A DNA stretch of 64,000 nt from Dyella dinghuensis (GTDB lineage Bacteria; Pseudomonadota; Gammaproteobacteria; Xanthomonadales; Rhodanobacteraceae): assembly GCF_003977615.1 (NCBI RefSeq), contig NZ_RYZR01000002.1:63214-127213 (forward strand), read 5' to 3'. The position numbers and the translations under genes were made by a program. Positions 42,742-52,472 of this stretch are shown one piece after another. Within the stretch, counting starts at the first letter, position 1; each line of letters begins with the position of its first letter. The notes under the pieces were generated by a model. The model made no database searches and was not told where the DNA came from. It saw only the letters and a list, made by a program, of their open reading frames with translations.

Positions 42742-43911
42742 ATGGCAGCCCGTTTGAATCCGCTCGACTTGTATGACGTCCGCTCCCTGCTCACTGACGA
42801 AGAGCGCATGGTCCAGGACACCGTCGGCCGTTTCGTCGACGAAAAAGTCCTGCCGATCATTGGCGACTGCTTCGATCAAGGGCGTTTCCCCAAGGAACTG
42901 ATTCCGGAAATCGCCAGCCTCGGCTTACTGGGCGCCACCATTCCCGAAAAGTACGGCTGTGCCGGGATGAACGGCGTTAGCTACGGCTTGATCTGCCAGG
43001 AAATGGAACGCGGTGATTCGGGCCTGCGCAGTTTCGCCTCCGTGCAGAGCTCGCTGTGCATGTATCCGATCTACGCCTACGGCAACGAAGAACAGAAGAT
43101 GCATTACCTGCCGAAGATGGCCGCGGGTGAAATCATCGGCTGCTTCGGCCTTACCGAACCGCACGGCGGTTCCGATCCGGCGAACATGAAAACCAACGCC
43201 AAGAAAGATGGCGGCGATTGGATCATCAATGGCGCCAAGATGTGGATCACCAACGGTAACATCGCACATATCGCCATTGTGTGGGCGCAGACGGAAGACG
43301 GCATCCAGGGCTTTATCGTTCCGACGGATACCAAAGGTTTCACCGCGCAGGAAGTGCACAAGAAGATGAGCCTGCGCGCGTCGGTGACCTCTGCGCTGTT
43401 CTTCGACAACGTGCGCGTGCCGGACGCCAACCGCTTACCGAACGTCAAAGGTCTGAAAGGTCCGCTCGGCTGCCTCAACCAAGCGCGTTACGGCATTACC
43501 TGGGGCCCGATCGGTGCTGCCCAGGCATGCTTGAAGGAAGTGCTGGATTACACGCAGGAGCGCATCCTGTTCGGCCGCCCGCTTGCCGCCAATCAGGCGA
43601 TCCAGCTGAAGCTGGCCGATATGGCCCGCCGCATCACCAGCGCACAGCTGCTGTCGTTGCAGCTCGGCCGCCTCAAAGATGCGGGCAAGCTGGAGCCCAC
43701 GCAGGTGTCGCTCGCCAAGTGGAACAACGTGCGCATGGCGCTGGATATCGCACGCGAATGCCGCGACATCCTCGGCGGCGCGGGCATCACGGTGGAACAC
43801 TCCGCGATTCGTCATGCGCTGAATCTGGAATCGGTCATCACCTACGAAGGCACCGAAACCGTGCATCAGCTCGTGGTGGGCCGCGAACTCACGGGCATTA
43901 ACGCGTTCTGA
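42742..43911 (+). CDS. gcdH: Glutaryl-CoA dehydrogenase-like acyl-CoA dehydrogenase
   Basis: A 389-residue FAD enzyme. Glutaryl-CoA dehydrogenase oxidises and decarboxylates glutaryl-CoA to crotonyl-CoA in lysine and tryptophan breakdown. Supporting features are LNPLDLYDVRSLLTDEER at the N-terminus, CFGLTEPHGGSDPANMKT and MWITNGNIAHIAIVW. The Arg-containing KGPLGCLNQARYGITWG is the position that binds the glutaryl carboxylate. The C-terminal block TYEGTETVHQLVVGRELTG carries the catalytic Glu369 and is characteristic of GcdH. The gene is monocistronic, with an inverted-repeat element after the stop. The 146 bases upstream include a GC-rich imperfect hairpin (GGCCGGGC/GCCCGGCC) after the porin gene. 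Confidence 0.92.
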   Translation: MAARLNPLDLYDVRSLLTDEERMVQDTVGRFVDEKVLPIIGDCFDQGRFPKELIPEIASLGLLGATIPEKYGCAGMNGVSYGLICQEMERGDSGLRSFASVQSSLCMYPIYAYGNEEQKMHYLPKMAAGEIIGCFGLTEPHGGSDPANMKTNAKKDGGDWIINGAKMWITNGNIAHIAIVWAQTEDGIQGFIVPTDTKGFTAQEVHKKMSLRASVTSALFFDNVRVPDANRLPNVKGLKGPLGCLNQARYGITWGPIGAAQACLKEVLDYTQERILFGRPLAANQAIQLKLADMARRITSAQLLSLQLGRLKDAGKLEPTQVSLAKWNNVRMALDIARECRDILGGAGITVEHSAIRHALNLESVITYEGTETVHQLVVGRELTGINAF

Positions 43912-43929
43912 CCTCAGCGTCTCAGATGA

Positions 43930-44062
43930 CCCCTTCTCCCCCCTTGGGGAGAAGGCCGGGATGAGGGCCATTCTTGCGATGGAGTTCGCTTGAAGCGGAT
44001 TTGTTGAAAGACCTTCGCGAGGTTGGCCCCTCACCTCGATCCTCTCCCCAAAGGGGAGAGGA
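43930..44062. repeat. Long inverted repeat, CCTCTCCCC family (second copy)
   Basis: The left arm starts CCCCTTCTCCCCCC-TTGGGGAGAAGG and continues GGGATGAGGGCCATTCTTGCG. The right arm (about 44015-44062) reads CGCGAGGTTGGCCCCTCACC, then a CCTCTCCCC-AAA-GGGGAGAGG hairpin. It is the same family as 27857-27985, but the left arm has diverged. It lies between gcdH and the acetyltransferase gene. Confidence 0.75.
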
Positions 44063-44100
44063 GGTGTTTGCAAAAGCCGTGTTTGATTTGGAGCCGAGCT

Positions 44101-44640
44101 TTGTCGATCCCCGATATACGCATCGAAACCGAACGCCTGATTCTGCGTCCTCCTGCGGGTGATGATTTCGCGGCATACGCGGAAAACATGGCGGACGTCG
44201 AAGCGGCACGCTTTATCGGCGGCCAGCAACCGCGCGAACTGGCGTGGCGTGGTTTTCTTACGCTAGCCGGTGCATGGGCCATTCAAGGCTTCGCCATGTT
44301 CTCGGTCATCGAGAAAGAAACCGGGCGCTGGATCGGTCGCCTCGGGCCGTGGCATCCGGTGGGTTGGCCCGGCACGGAAGTCGGTTGGGGGCTGGCGCGC
44401 GAAGCGTGGGGCAAAGGCTATGCCTACGAGGGATGTGTCGCTGCCATCGACTGGACGTTCGAGCACCTGGGCTGGAGCGACATGATTCACTCCATCGATT
44501 CCGACAATGCCGCCTCGATCGCACTCGCCAAACGTCTTGGTTCTACCTTGCAGCGCAAACTAGATATGCCGCCACCGTATCAGGGCAGGGTGGCCGAGAT
44601 TTGGGGACAAACGCGAGAACAATGGCTGCGACGCAGATGA
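44101..44640 (+). CDS. GNAT-family N-acetyltransferase (RimJ/RimL-like)
   Basis: A 179-residue acetyltransferase starting at TTG (44101), with GGAG seven bases upstream. The frame open from 44023 begins in the repeat ([14 protein letters not shown]) and is not real. Motifs are IRIETERLILRPPAGDDFAAYAE, typical of the RimJ/RimL/Acetyltransf_3 group, and VGWGLAREAWGKGYAYEGC, the acetyl-CoA pyrophosphate-binding loop. DSDNAASIALAKRLGSTL is the GNAT motif-B helix. These enzymes acetylate protein N-termini or small amines; the substrate is unknown. It sits between gcdH and the fused E1 gene on the same strand, separated from both by more than 100 bases. Confidence 0.87.
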   Translation: MSIPDIRIETERLILRPPAGDDFAAYAENMADVEAARFIGGQQPRELAWRGFLTLAGAWAIQGFAMFSVIEKETGRWIGRLGPWHPVGWPGTEVGWGLAREAWGKGYAYEGCVAAIDWTFEHLGWSDMIHSIDSDNAASIALAKRLGSTLQRKLDMPPPYQGRVAEIWGQTREQWLRRR

Positions 44641-44760
44641 CAGCGATCAGCCCGTCCCTGCGCAATCGATTGTGTTTTCTAACGCTGCCGGTTCTCATGC
44701 ACCGCACTGATTTTTGATTCGCGATCCCGCGATCCGTCTTAAACGAGAAACATACACATC

Positions 44761-47031
44761 ATGTCCGCCAATCCCATCGCCGCCCGTCACAAGGGCTTCA
44801 ACCGCGCCGAGATCGTCGATCAGAACTTCACGGAGTTCTTGCAGTTGTGGAACGGTAACGTTCGCGCCAAGCCGCGCGACAACGATCCGATCTTGCCGGG
44901 CAGTGCGCTGGATGCCCGTGGATTCCGTGAACTGCTGGAATCGCAGCTGATCTCGCGTCATCTGGATCTGATGGCGCGTGTCTTGCGCGTGCAGAACAAG
45001 GTGTTTTACACCATCGGCAGTTCCGGTCATGAAGGCAACGCAATGGTCGCGCGTCTGACGCGGCATACCGACCCGGCGTTCCTGCACTACCGTTCCGGCG
45101 GTTTCATGGCCGAGCGCTTCCGCAAGCTGCCAGGCATGGATCCGGTGATGGATTCGGCAATGTCGTTTGCAGCAAGCAAAGCTGATCCGGCATCGGGCGG
45201 ACGTCATAAAGTGTGGGGCAGCAAACCGCTTTGGGTATTGCCGCAAACATCGACCATTGCTTCGCATTTGCCGAAAGCGCTGGGCACCGCCGTTGCCATC
45301 GAACAGGCGCGCCGCATCGGTCATCGGTTGCCGATACCGGATGATTCCATCGCCATTTGCTCGTTCGGCGACGCGTCCAGCAACCACGCGACCGCGCAAA
45401 CGGCCTTCAATGCAGCGTCATGGACGGCCTACCAGAAACTTCCCGCACCCGTGCTGTTCGTGTGCGAAGACAACGGCATCGGTATTTCGGTAAAGACGCC
45501 GAGTGGTTGGGTGGCCAACAACTTCCAGCATCGCCCGGATCTGGATTACTTCTTTGCCGACGGCCTCGATCTGGCCGAAGGTTACGCACAGGTGCAGCGT
45601 GCGGTCGATCATTGCCGTAACACGCGCCGCCCGACGTTCCTGCATCTGAAGACCACGCGCATCATGGGTCATGCGGGTACCGATTTCGAAATCGAATGGC
45701 GCAGCATTGAAGAACTGGTTGCGGTCGAAGCCTCCGATCCGCTGTTGCGTTCCGCTGCCATCGCGCTCGAATCGGGCCTTTACACGAAAGACGAATTGCT
45801 CGCGCTCAACGACACTTTCCGCAAGCGCTGCTTCGCAGCGGCGGAAGAGGCCGATCGCAGCCCGAAGCTTGAGCGTCTCGATGACGTGATGGCGCCACTC
45901 GCGCCATACACGCCCGCGAAGGTGAAAGCCGAAGCAGAACGCGCCGATTACAACGACAAGCGTATCGCTGTATTCGGTGGCGAAGAAAAACTGCCTGAGA
46001 AGCAGCCGCCGCGTCATCTGGCCATCCAGATCAATCAGGCCTTGCACGATGTCATGGCCAAATATCCGGAAACGCTGCTGTTTGGCGAGGACGTCGCACA
46101 GAAGGGCGGCGTCTACACCGTGACCAAGGGCCTGCAGAAAGCCTTCAAGGGCAGCCGCGTTTTCAACACATTGCTCGATGAAACCGTGATCCTCGGTCTT
46201 GCCCAGGGTTACGCCAACATGGGCATGCTGCCGATCCCGGAAATTCAGTATCTGGCGTACTTCCATAACGCATGCGACCAGATTCGCGGCGAGGCGGCGT
46301 CGCTGCAGTTCTTCTCGAACAACCAGTACCGCAACCCGCTCGTCATGCGCATTGCGGCGTTGGGTTATCAGCGTGGCTTCGGTGGTCACTTCCATAACGA
46401 CAACTCAATTACCGCACTACGCGACATTCCCGGTCTCGTCGTCGGTTGCCCAAGCCGCGGCGACGATGCCGCCACCATGTTGCGTACCATGATGGCGCTG
46501 GCCAAGGTCGATGGCCGTGTCTGCGCATATCTTGAGCCTATCGCGCTGTACATGACGAAGGATCTCTACGAAGCGGGCGATGGTCAGTGGCAGTTCGCGT
46601 ATCCCGAGCCGGGTGAAGCGATGACGTTGGGCGAAGGCCGCGTCTATGACGACAAAGCCAACGACCTGGTGATCTTCACCTTCGGCAACGGCGTGCCGAT
46701 GGCCTTGCGTTCGGCGCGTACCATCGAAAAAGAACTCGGCTGGAAAACGCGCGTCGTCGACCTTCGCTGGCTGGCGCCGCTCAATGACGCGTTCATTGCG
46801 GCACAGGCGAAGAACGCCAAGCGCATTCTTGTGCTCGATGAAGGACGCAAGAGCGCGGGTGTGGGCGAGGGTGTCATCACCGCCATCGTCGAAGCCGGTT
46901 ACGGCAGCACGCCGCTCGAGCGCGTGGTCGGTGCCGATACCTACACACCGCTCGCCGGTGCAGCATTCCTCGTGTTGCCGGGTGACACAGAGGTCGTCGC
47001 TGCCGCGAAGAAACTAGCCGTACGCAAGTAA
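44761..47031 (+). CDS. Branched-chain 2-oxoacid dehydrogenase E1, alpha and beta subunits fused
   Basis: A 756-residue thiamine-diphosphate enzyme. Residues about 50-380 are the E1-alpha module, with SSGHEGNAMVARLTRHTD and the ThDP motif GDASSNHATAQTAFN from about 202 ending in VFVCEDN. Residues about 415-755 are the E1-beta module: INQALHDVMAKYPETLLFGEDV, TPP-site LLDETVILGLAQGYANMG, and VVDLRWLAPLNDAFI. Bacterial E1 alpha-beta fusions of this type decarboxylate branched-chain 2-oxoacids, passing acyl groups to E2. No E2 or E3 gene is nearby, so the complex partners are elsewhere. With two acyl-CoA dehydrogenases in the window it fits amino-acid breakdown. The upstream ribosome site is weak (GAGAA), and a hairpin terminator follows. 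Confidence 0.88.
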   Translation: MSANPIAARHKGFNRAEIVDQNFTEFLQLWNGNVRAKPRDNDPILPGSALDARGFRELLESQLISRHLDLMARVLRVQNKVFYTIGSSGHEGNAMVARLTRHTDPAFLHYRSGGFMAERFRKLPGMDPVMDSAMSFAASKADPASGGRHKVWGSKPLWVLPQTSTIASHLPKALGTAVAIEQARRIGHRLPIPDDSIAICSFGDASSNHATAQTAFNAASWTAYQKLPAPVLFVCEDNGIGISVKTPSGWVANNFQHRPDLDYFFADGLDLAEGYAQVQRAVDHCRNTRRPTFLHLKTTRIMGHAGTDFEIEWRSIEELVAVEASDPLLRSAAIALESGLYTKDELLALNDTFRKRCFAAAEEADRSPKLERLDDVMAPLAPYTPAKVKAEAERADYNDKRIAVFGGEEKLPEKQPPRHLAIQINQALHDVMAKYPETLLFGEDVAQKGGVYTVTKGLQKAFKGSRVFNTLLDETVILGLAQGYANMGMLPIPEIQYLAYFHNACDQIRGEAASLQFFSNNQYRNPLVMRIAALGYQRGFGGHFHNDNSITALRDIPGLVVGCPSRGDDAATMLRTMMALAKVDGRVCAYLEPIALYMTKDLYEAGDGQWQFAYPEPGEAMTLGEGRVYDDKANDLVIFTFGNGVPMALRSARTIEKELGWKTRVVDLRWLAPLNDAFIAAQAKNAKRILVLDEGRKSAGVGEGVITAIVEAGYGSTPLERVVGADTYTPLAGAAFLVLPGDTEVVAAAKKLAVRK

Positions 47032-47050
47032 GTCTAAGAGATATCGCCGA

Positions 47051-47078
47051 GCCTTCTCTCCTGCAACGGAGAGAAGGC
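47051..47078. terminator. Convergent terminator hairpin between E1 and diguanylate cyclase genes
   Basis: GCCTTCTCTCC-TGCAAC-GGAGAGAAGGC is a perfect 11-pair stem, 20 bases after the E1 stop and next to the stop of the leftward cyclase gene. T-runs are weak on both sides. Confidence 0.65.
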
Positions 47079-47079
47079 G

Positions 47080-48843
47080 TCAGCGCTCTTGTTCGCGCGA
47101 ATGACGGGATTTGTGATGGCCGCTGATCATTCCCGCCCGCCGCTCAAACGTATGCACATGATTGCGGCCGTTGAGCTTGACGTAATACATCGCCTGATCG
47201 GCGCGTTCGATCAGTGACTCCAGCGTATCGCCCAGGCTGCGCATCGCCAGGCCAATACTCACGCTGAGCAACAGGTCTTTTTGATCCACCGGAATTTCCA
47301 GCCGGTGCACGCGCCGGCACAGGCGCGTGGCAACTTGCGTGGCCTGTTCCTGATTCGTACCGTGCAGCATGGCGACGAATTCTTCGCCGCCGTAACGCCC
47401 CAGCAAATCGGAAGGGCGCAATTCGTGGCTGAGCACTTCGGAAACGGCAACCAGCGCGCGGTCGCCAGCGGCGTGACCCTGGCGATCATTGAGCGTCTTG
47501 AAATGATCGAGATCGAGAAAGAGCAGCGCAACCGGCTGATTCGTGTTGGCGGTGTCCGCCATCATTTTGCTGGCAGCTTCCGTCCACGCACGACGGTTGA
47601 GCAGATTGGTAAGCGCATCGCGATCGGCTAGCACGCGTACGCTATCGCGGTCGCGCCGCATCGTCAGCGCACGGTCGGCAAGGCCGAGCGACAGCACGAT
47701 GGCCTCGAACGCACCCATCGCAATGCTCGCATCGTTGAGCCAATCCAGCGTAGGTAGCGCGCCGGTTACCTGTGCGCTCGTCATCGCCGTCAGCACCAGC
47801 AAGGGCGTCCAGCCAACGAGGAAGAACCACGCCTGGCGCGAGCCACGCACGCCGGCAGTCAGCGCAGTGATCAACAGCAGTAGCGCGCCGAGCATCAGCA
47901 CAGGGTTGATAAGCGTCTGCGCCATCGTCACGAGTGGCGCAATGTGGCTGCAGCGCAGCAGCACGATCAGCGTCATGCCGATACCCAGCGCTACGACGGG
48001 CACGCGCAAGGCCGAGGCATAACGGGAAAGATCGCAGAAGCGGCCGATAAACAACGCGGCGAAAGAGACCGATAATGCGACGGCCGATGCACCCACCAGC
48101 GTTTCATAGCCGGCGAGCCAGCTCATGCCTAACGGATGAAACAGGAACCCCGTCTGCACACCTTGCACGATCACATAGCAAAGCATGTAGCCGGTGTACC
48201 AGGCAAAGGTCATGTCGCGCAGAATGATCGCGAAGCACAACGCCATCAGCGCCATGGCCACCATCACCGCAAAGCATGCAGTGGCAAAGGCAAGCCAGTT
48301 GGAGTCTTCCTGCAGGTAATCGTCGAGGTTCTGCAGTTCGAAGCGCTCGGGCGCGGCGAGCGTGTCGCTCGGTTCGAACTTCAGGAGAATCGGTTCGGCG
48401 GTGCCGCTTTCGACGGTGGTCAGGCGGAACGCCAGACGACCGTGCCCGTGCAGCGGGGCAGAAAAATCGTCCAGTGCGAGTGTGCGGATGGGTACGTTGT
48501 TCGCGCCGTACAGCGTTATGGATCCGAGCGGAGCGGGGTAGATCGAAAGCACACGTTCGTCGCCGTCCCGAATGGGTAGAGGCTGGAGCACGACCCAACT
48601 GCCCAGCGTGTCGCGTGGGAATCGCTGCAACATGGCCGGATTGAAGGAGCGCAACGCTCCATGGCGGAACGCATCCACGATCCGCGCGGGCGCGTCGCCG
48701 CGAACGACTTCGCGCCACGCGCCACGAAGCGGAAAGCCTGGAGTGGCATGCAGCAGCGAAAACAGGATCAGCCAGACAAAAGGCAGGGCAGCCAGAAGCC
48801 ACCTGCGGTGCTGCCATCCCTTTGGTAAAACGTCCGTCGTCAC
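47080..48843 (-). CDS. Membrane diguanylate cyclase with 7TMR-DISM sensor
   Basis: About 587 residues from the GTG at 48843, preceded by AAGGGG. Longer starts exist up to 49008 but lack a ribosome site. Residues about 15-37 are a membrane/signal helix, about 50-185 a periplasmic DISMED2-like beta domain (FRLTTVESGTAEPILLKFEP), and about 190-400 seven or eight membrane helices. About 425-570 is a GGDEF domain with the active-site motif YGGEEF near 484 and FLDLDHFKTLNDRQGH. The product-inhibition I-site RPSD stands exactly five residues before GGEEF, so both synthesis of c-di-GMP and feedback inhibition are expected. The periplasmic ligand is unknown. The C-terminus is His/Arg-rich. Confidence 0.88.
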   Translation of the reverse strand: MTTDVLPKGWQHRRWLLAALPFVWLILFSLLHATPGFPLRGAWREVVRGDAPARIVDAFRHGALRSFNPAMLQRFPRDTLGSWVVLQPLPIRDGDERVLSIYPAPLGSITLYGANNVPIRTLALDDFSAPLHGHGRLAFRLTTVESGTAEPILLKFEPSDTLAAPERFELQNLDDYLQEDSNWLAFATACFAVMVAMALMALCFAIILRDMTFAWYTGYMLCYVIVQGVQTGFLFHPLGMSWLAGYETLVGASAVALSVSFAALFIGRFCDLSRYASALRVPVVALGIGMTLIVLLRCSHIAPLVTMAQTLINPVLMLGALLLLITALTAGVRGSRQAWFFLVGWTPLLVLTAMTSAQVTGALPTLDWLNDASIAMGAFEAIVLSLGLADRALTMRRDRDSVRVLADRDALTNLLNRRAWTEAASKMMADTANTNQPVALLFLDLDHFKTLNDRQGHAAGDRALVAVSEVLSHELRPSDLLGRYGGEEFVAMLHGTNQEQATQVATRLCRRVHRLEIPVDQKDLLLSVSIGLAMRSLGDTLESLIERADQAMYYVKLNGRNHVHTFERRAGMISGHHKSRHSREQER

Positions 48844-49290
48844 CTCAGCCCCTTGTTTCTGAAGTGGCCATGGGCTCCGCTTACGCGTCCCATGGCCTGA
48901 CTCCGGTGTTCCTCTCTCACGCCCGATCAATGTCATAGATCGACCATGGCACCCCCATTGTGGACTTCCTGTGGGGGTGGGGAACTGCCGGTCATTATTC
49001 TGCAGCAATCATGCAGGGGCCGTGCCAGCCCGTTAATGGGCTCAACGGGTGGTTTCGCATTGAATTACCGGCGTTTGACGCCCCTTCTTTCAGTAGGGTG
49101 TGACCGGTTGGGTCAGGTTTGTGACGACGAAGGGTGTACGGCGGCGATTAAGGCGCCGCCGTCGGGGCAGCTGGCGCAAGGACTCGTTCCACCGTCATTG
49201 GCGGATGCGGTGGAACGGCTGGTAACGCGGACGGCTTCGCCAAACACGGGTAGCGTGGGTGCGTAAGCAACGCCATGCGTAACGTTGGAT
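48844..49290. other. 447-base region between ppk and the cyclase gene
   Basis: The ppk and cyclase genes run in the same direction. This stretch holds the unsupported N-terminal extension frame of the cyclase (to 49008) and a rightward frame at 48946-49266 that has no ribosome site or domain. A promoter for the cyclase is presumably here. I see no terminator hairpin of quality and no RNA motif. Confidence 0.3.
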
Positions 49291-51573
49291 TTATCTGCCT
49301 GTTGGTGCGCCCGGGCCGCAATATTTTTCCAGCAGCTGTTGCTGCACGTCATGCGGTGTCTGCGAGTCCGTCGGCTGCAATCGCACATATTGCCCATCCG
49401 ACTGCAGCACCCACGCGGTGGTGTTGTCGCACAGGTAGATGTCCAGATCCTTGCGAATGCGCTGGCGCAATTTGCGATCTTCGATCGGGAAGGCCGTTTC
49501 CACGCGACGATCCAGGTTGCGTTCCATCAGGTCGGCGCTCGCCAGGTAAAGAACCTCATCACCGTCGTTCGCAAACCAATAAGCACGGCTGTGTTCAAGG
49601 AAACGGCCGATGATCGAGCGAACGCGAATGTTCTGCGAAACACCCGGAATGCCGGGGCGAAGGCAGCAAGTGCCGCGAACGATCAGATCGACCTTCACGC
49701 CTGCGATGCTTGCCTTGTACAGCGCGCGGATCATCTTCGCGTCGGTCAGCGCGTTGATCTTGATGATGATGTGAGCCGGTTTGCCCGCTTCGGCATGCGC
49801 GGTTTCACGCGCGATCATGTCGAGCAACGACTTCTTCAGCGTGAACGGCGCATGCAGCAGCTTCTTCATTTTAAGCAGCTTGCCCATGCCGGTGAGCTGG
49901 CTGAAAAGCTTGTGCACGTCTTCGCAGAGTGCAGCGTCGGAGGTCAGGAAGCTGTAATCGGTGTACAGGCGGGCATTGCCGCTGTGGTAATTACCGGTGC
50001 CTAGATGCGCGTAGCGTTGCAGCTTCTGGCCTTCGCGGCGCTGGATCAGAATGAGTTTTGCGTGTGTCTTGACGTCCACCACGCCGTAGATCACCACGGC
50101 GCCGGCTTGTTGCAAGCGCGTGGCGAGGCCAAGGTTGGATTCTTCATCGAAGCGGGCGCGCAGCTCGACGACGGTAATCACTTCCTTGCCGGCGCGCGCG
50201 GCCTCCACCAGCGCATCCACAATCTCGGAATTGGCGCCGGTGCGATAAAGCGTCTGCTCAATGGTGAGCACGGCCGGATCTTTCGCGGCCTGGCGCACGA
50301 GGTCGACAACGGTGGAGAACGATTCGTAAGGGTGGATCAACAGCACATCCTGCTTGTTGATCACCTGGAACAAATCCTCAGCCTTTTTCAGCGACTTCGG
50401 AATGGCCGGCACGAAAGGCGGGTACTGCAGCGTAGGATCCTGGCAACGGCTCACGATGCCGAAAAGACGGGTGAGGTTGACCGGGCCGTTCACTTCGTAA
50501 AGCTCGGCTTCGCTCAGGCCGAATTGTTTGAGCAGATAGTCGGTCAGTTTCTTCGGGCAGTTATCGGCTACTTCCAAGCGCACGGCATCACCGAATCGGC
50601 GCGAAGACAATTCGCCGCGCAACGCGCGGGCGAGATCATCCATTTCTTCCGGATCGATGGTGAGGTCGGCGTTGCGCGTCAAACGGAATTGATAGCAACC
50701 GCGCACTTCCATGCCGGGGAACAGCTCGTCGGCGTGCGCATGGATGATGGAAGAAAGCAGTACGTAATTCTCGCCGCCTTCGCAGACATCGTCAGGCAAA
50801 CGGATGGTGCGCGGGAGCACACGCGGTGCAGGCAGAATTGCCAGGCCCGAATCGCGGCCGAACGCATCCACGCCTTCCAGCTCGACGATGAAGTTCAGGC
50901 TTTTGTTGACGAGTAACGGGAACGGATGGGTCGGATCCAAGCCGATCGGCGTCATCATCGGCGCGACTTCCTGGCGGAAGTAGCGATGCACCCAACGCTT
51001 CTGCGCGGCCGTCCAGCTTTCGCGGCGCACGATGCGGATGCCGTGTTTGTCCAGTTCCGGCAACAAGCGTTCGTTGAGGATGGCGTACTGGCGAGTGATC
51101 TGGCGATGCGCGATCTCGCTGATCTCGGCGAGCGCCTGTCGCGGTTGAATGCCATCCGGTCCGGCAATTTCGTGCCCGAATGCCAACTGGCTCTTCAGGC
51201 CTGCAACACGGATCTCGAAGAACTCGTCCATGTTGCTGGAAAAGATCAGCAGGAATTTCAGCCGTTCCATCAGCGGCGTGCGTTCGTCGAGCGCTTGTTC
51301 CAGCACGCGGTTATTGAACTGCAGCTGCGAGAGCTCGCGATGGATGTAGTACGCCTTGTCGTTCAGGTCGACGGTCGGTGTCGGCGTTGATGCAGTGACT
51401 TCGGCGGCGGTGGCAGCGGACATGGCATCTTGCTCGTGGCGTTTGCTCATCGGTGCGTCATCCACGGAGCGATCCTTGGATGGCGAGGCCTTGCCCGCGC
51501 GTGCGGGACTCTGTTTTGCCATCTTGCGTGAGCGCGTTGACACGGATGTGACATCGGAATCGGCTTGCGTCAT
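49291..51573 (-). CDS. ppk1: Polyphosphate kinase 1
   Basis: A 760-residue enzyme that reversibly polymerises the gamma-phosphate of ATP into polyphosphate at the inner membrane. Family length is about 690. The first about 70 residues here are a low-complexity Ser/Thr/Ala/Lys extension ([18 protein letters not shown]), so a later start such as Met18, Met42 or Met51 is possible. The core begins [20 protein letters not shown]. The autophosphorylated His is in [12 protein letters not shown] near 500, with [17 protein letters not shown] after it. A second conserved His is in LEHSRAYWF near 660, followed by [18 protein letters not shown]. The ATG at 51573 overlaps the stop of the AraC-type gene (ATGA), which favours coupled translation. 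Confidence 0.93.
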   Translation of the reverse strand: MTQADSDVTSVSTRSRKMAKQSPARAGKASPSKDRSVDDAPMSKRHEQDAMSAATAAEVTASTPTPTVDLNDKAYYIHRELSQLQFNNRVLEQALDERTPLMERLKFLLIFSSNMDEFFEIRVAGLKSQLAFGHEIAGPDGIQPRQALAEISEIAHRQITRQYAILNERLLPELDKHGIRIVRRESWTAAQKRWVHRYFRQEVAPMMTPIGLDPTHPFPLLVNKSLNFIVELEGVDAFGRDSGLAILPAPRVLPRTIRLPDDVCEGGENYVLLSSIIHAHADELFPGMEVRGCYQFRLTRNADLTIDPEEMDDLARALRGELSSRRFGDAVRLEVADNCPKKLTDYLLKQFGLSEAELYEVNGPVNLTRLFGIVSRCQDPTLQYPPFVPAIPKSLKKAEDLFQVINKQDVLLIHPYESFSTVVDLVRQAAKDPAVLTIEQTLYRTGANSEIVDALVEAARAGKEVITVVELRARFDEESNLGLATRLQQAGAVVIYGVVDVKTHAKLILIQRREGQKLQRYAHLGTGNYHSGNARLYTDYSFLTSDAALCEDVHKLFSQLTGMGKLLKMKKLLHAPFTLKKSLLDMIARETAHAEAGKPAHIIIKINALTDAKMIRALYKASIAGVKVDLIVRGTCCLRPGIPGVSQNIRVRSIIGRFLEHSRAYWFANDGDEVLYLASADLMERNLDRRVETAFPIEDRKLRQRIRKDLDIYLCDNTTAWVLQSDGQYVRLQPTDSQTPHDVQQQLLEKYCGPGAPTGR

Positions 51574-52361
51574 ACCACGTCTACCTTATGCGGAATCAAG
51601 TAATGACTGGGCGCAGCGCCCAGTGTGCGCCGAAAAGCGGCGGTAAAAGCGCTGGTGCTGCTGTAACCAAGCTCAATCGCGACGTGCGTCACCGATTGCC
51701 CGCGCCCCAGCCGGGCCAGCGCTGCGAGCAGGCACGCCTGCTGTCGCCAGTTGCTGAAGCTCATGCCGGTTTGCTGGCGGAAAAGGCGGGTAAAACTGCG
51801 GCGACTCATGTCGGCTTTGTGCGCCATCGTGTCGATGTCGATTTCCAGCGAGGGAGCCTGGATCATCGCATGGCAGAGCTGAGCCAGACGTGGATCCTGC
51901 GGCAGCGGTGTGTTCAACGGCAGCGCGGGCATCGTCGCAATTTCATTGATCAGCAGACGCATCAGGTGATCGTCGCGGCCGCCCAGTGCGTATTCGGCCG
52001 GTAAATCCACGGCTTCCGACAGCAGAGCATGCAGCAGGGGCGAGACGCTGATGACGGTGCAATGTTCCGGCAGGGCCGCTCTCTCGGCCGCTTCGGGAAG
52101 AACGTAGGCACTGCGAGTGCTGGTCGGGCCACCCATGTGCACGACGTGAGCCGCGCCAGCAGGAATCCAGAGCGCACGGCGCGGCGGAACCACCCAGCTG
52201 CCCTCGGTAGTGGTCACGGTCAGTACGCCGGTAATGGCGTACAGGCACTGTCCGCGCTTGTGCGTATGGCTGGGCAATACCGTGCCGGCTGGATAATCGT
52301 TGCCGGTGGCGACGACGTCGCGCGGGGTGTCTTCGTAGGCGCTAACGCGAGTATTTCGCAC
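51570..52361 (-). CDS. AraC-family transcriptional regulator with cupin sensor domain
   Basis: A 263-residue regulator. Residues about 20-100 are an AraC-type cupin ([40 protein letters not shown]) with His residues that could bind a ligand or metal. Residues about 160-260 are the two-helix-turn-helix AraC domain ([49 protein letters not shown]). It is divergent from the exporter gene at 52473 across 111 bases. That is the classical arrangement for a regulator of an efflux gene. Its stop codon overlaps the ppk start. The ligand is unknown. Confidence 0.9.
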   Translation of the reverse strand: MRNTRVSAYEDTPRDVVATGNDYPAGTVLPSHTHKRGQCLYAITGVLTVTTTEGSWVVPPRRALWIPAGAAHVVHMGGPTSTRSAYVLPEAAERAALPEHCTVISVSPLLHALLSEAVDLPAEYALGGRDDHLMRLLINEIATMPALPLNTPLPQDPRLAQLCHAMIQAPSLEIDIDTMAHKADMSRRSFTRLFRQQTGMSFSNWRQQACLLAALARLGRGQSVTHVAIELGYSSTSAFTAAFRRTLGAAPSHYLIPHKVDVV

Positions 52362-52472
52362 AATTGGCCCGAATTCGACAATGAATGACCCGATAGTGCA
52401 TGCAGGCCGCGACGTCCTACTTTAAGGTGTGACCCGCATCGACGCAAATCGAGTCCCCACTCCCCCGAGTTT

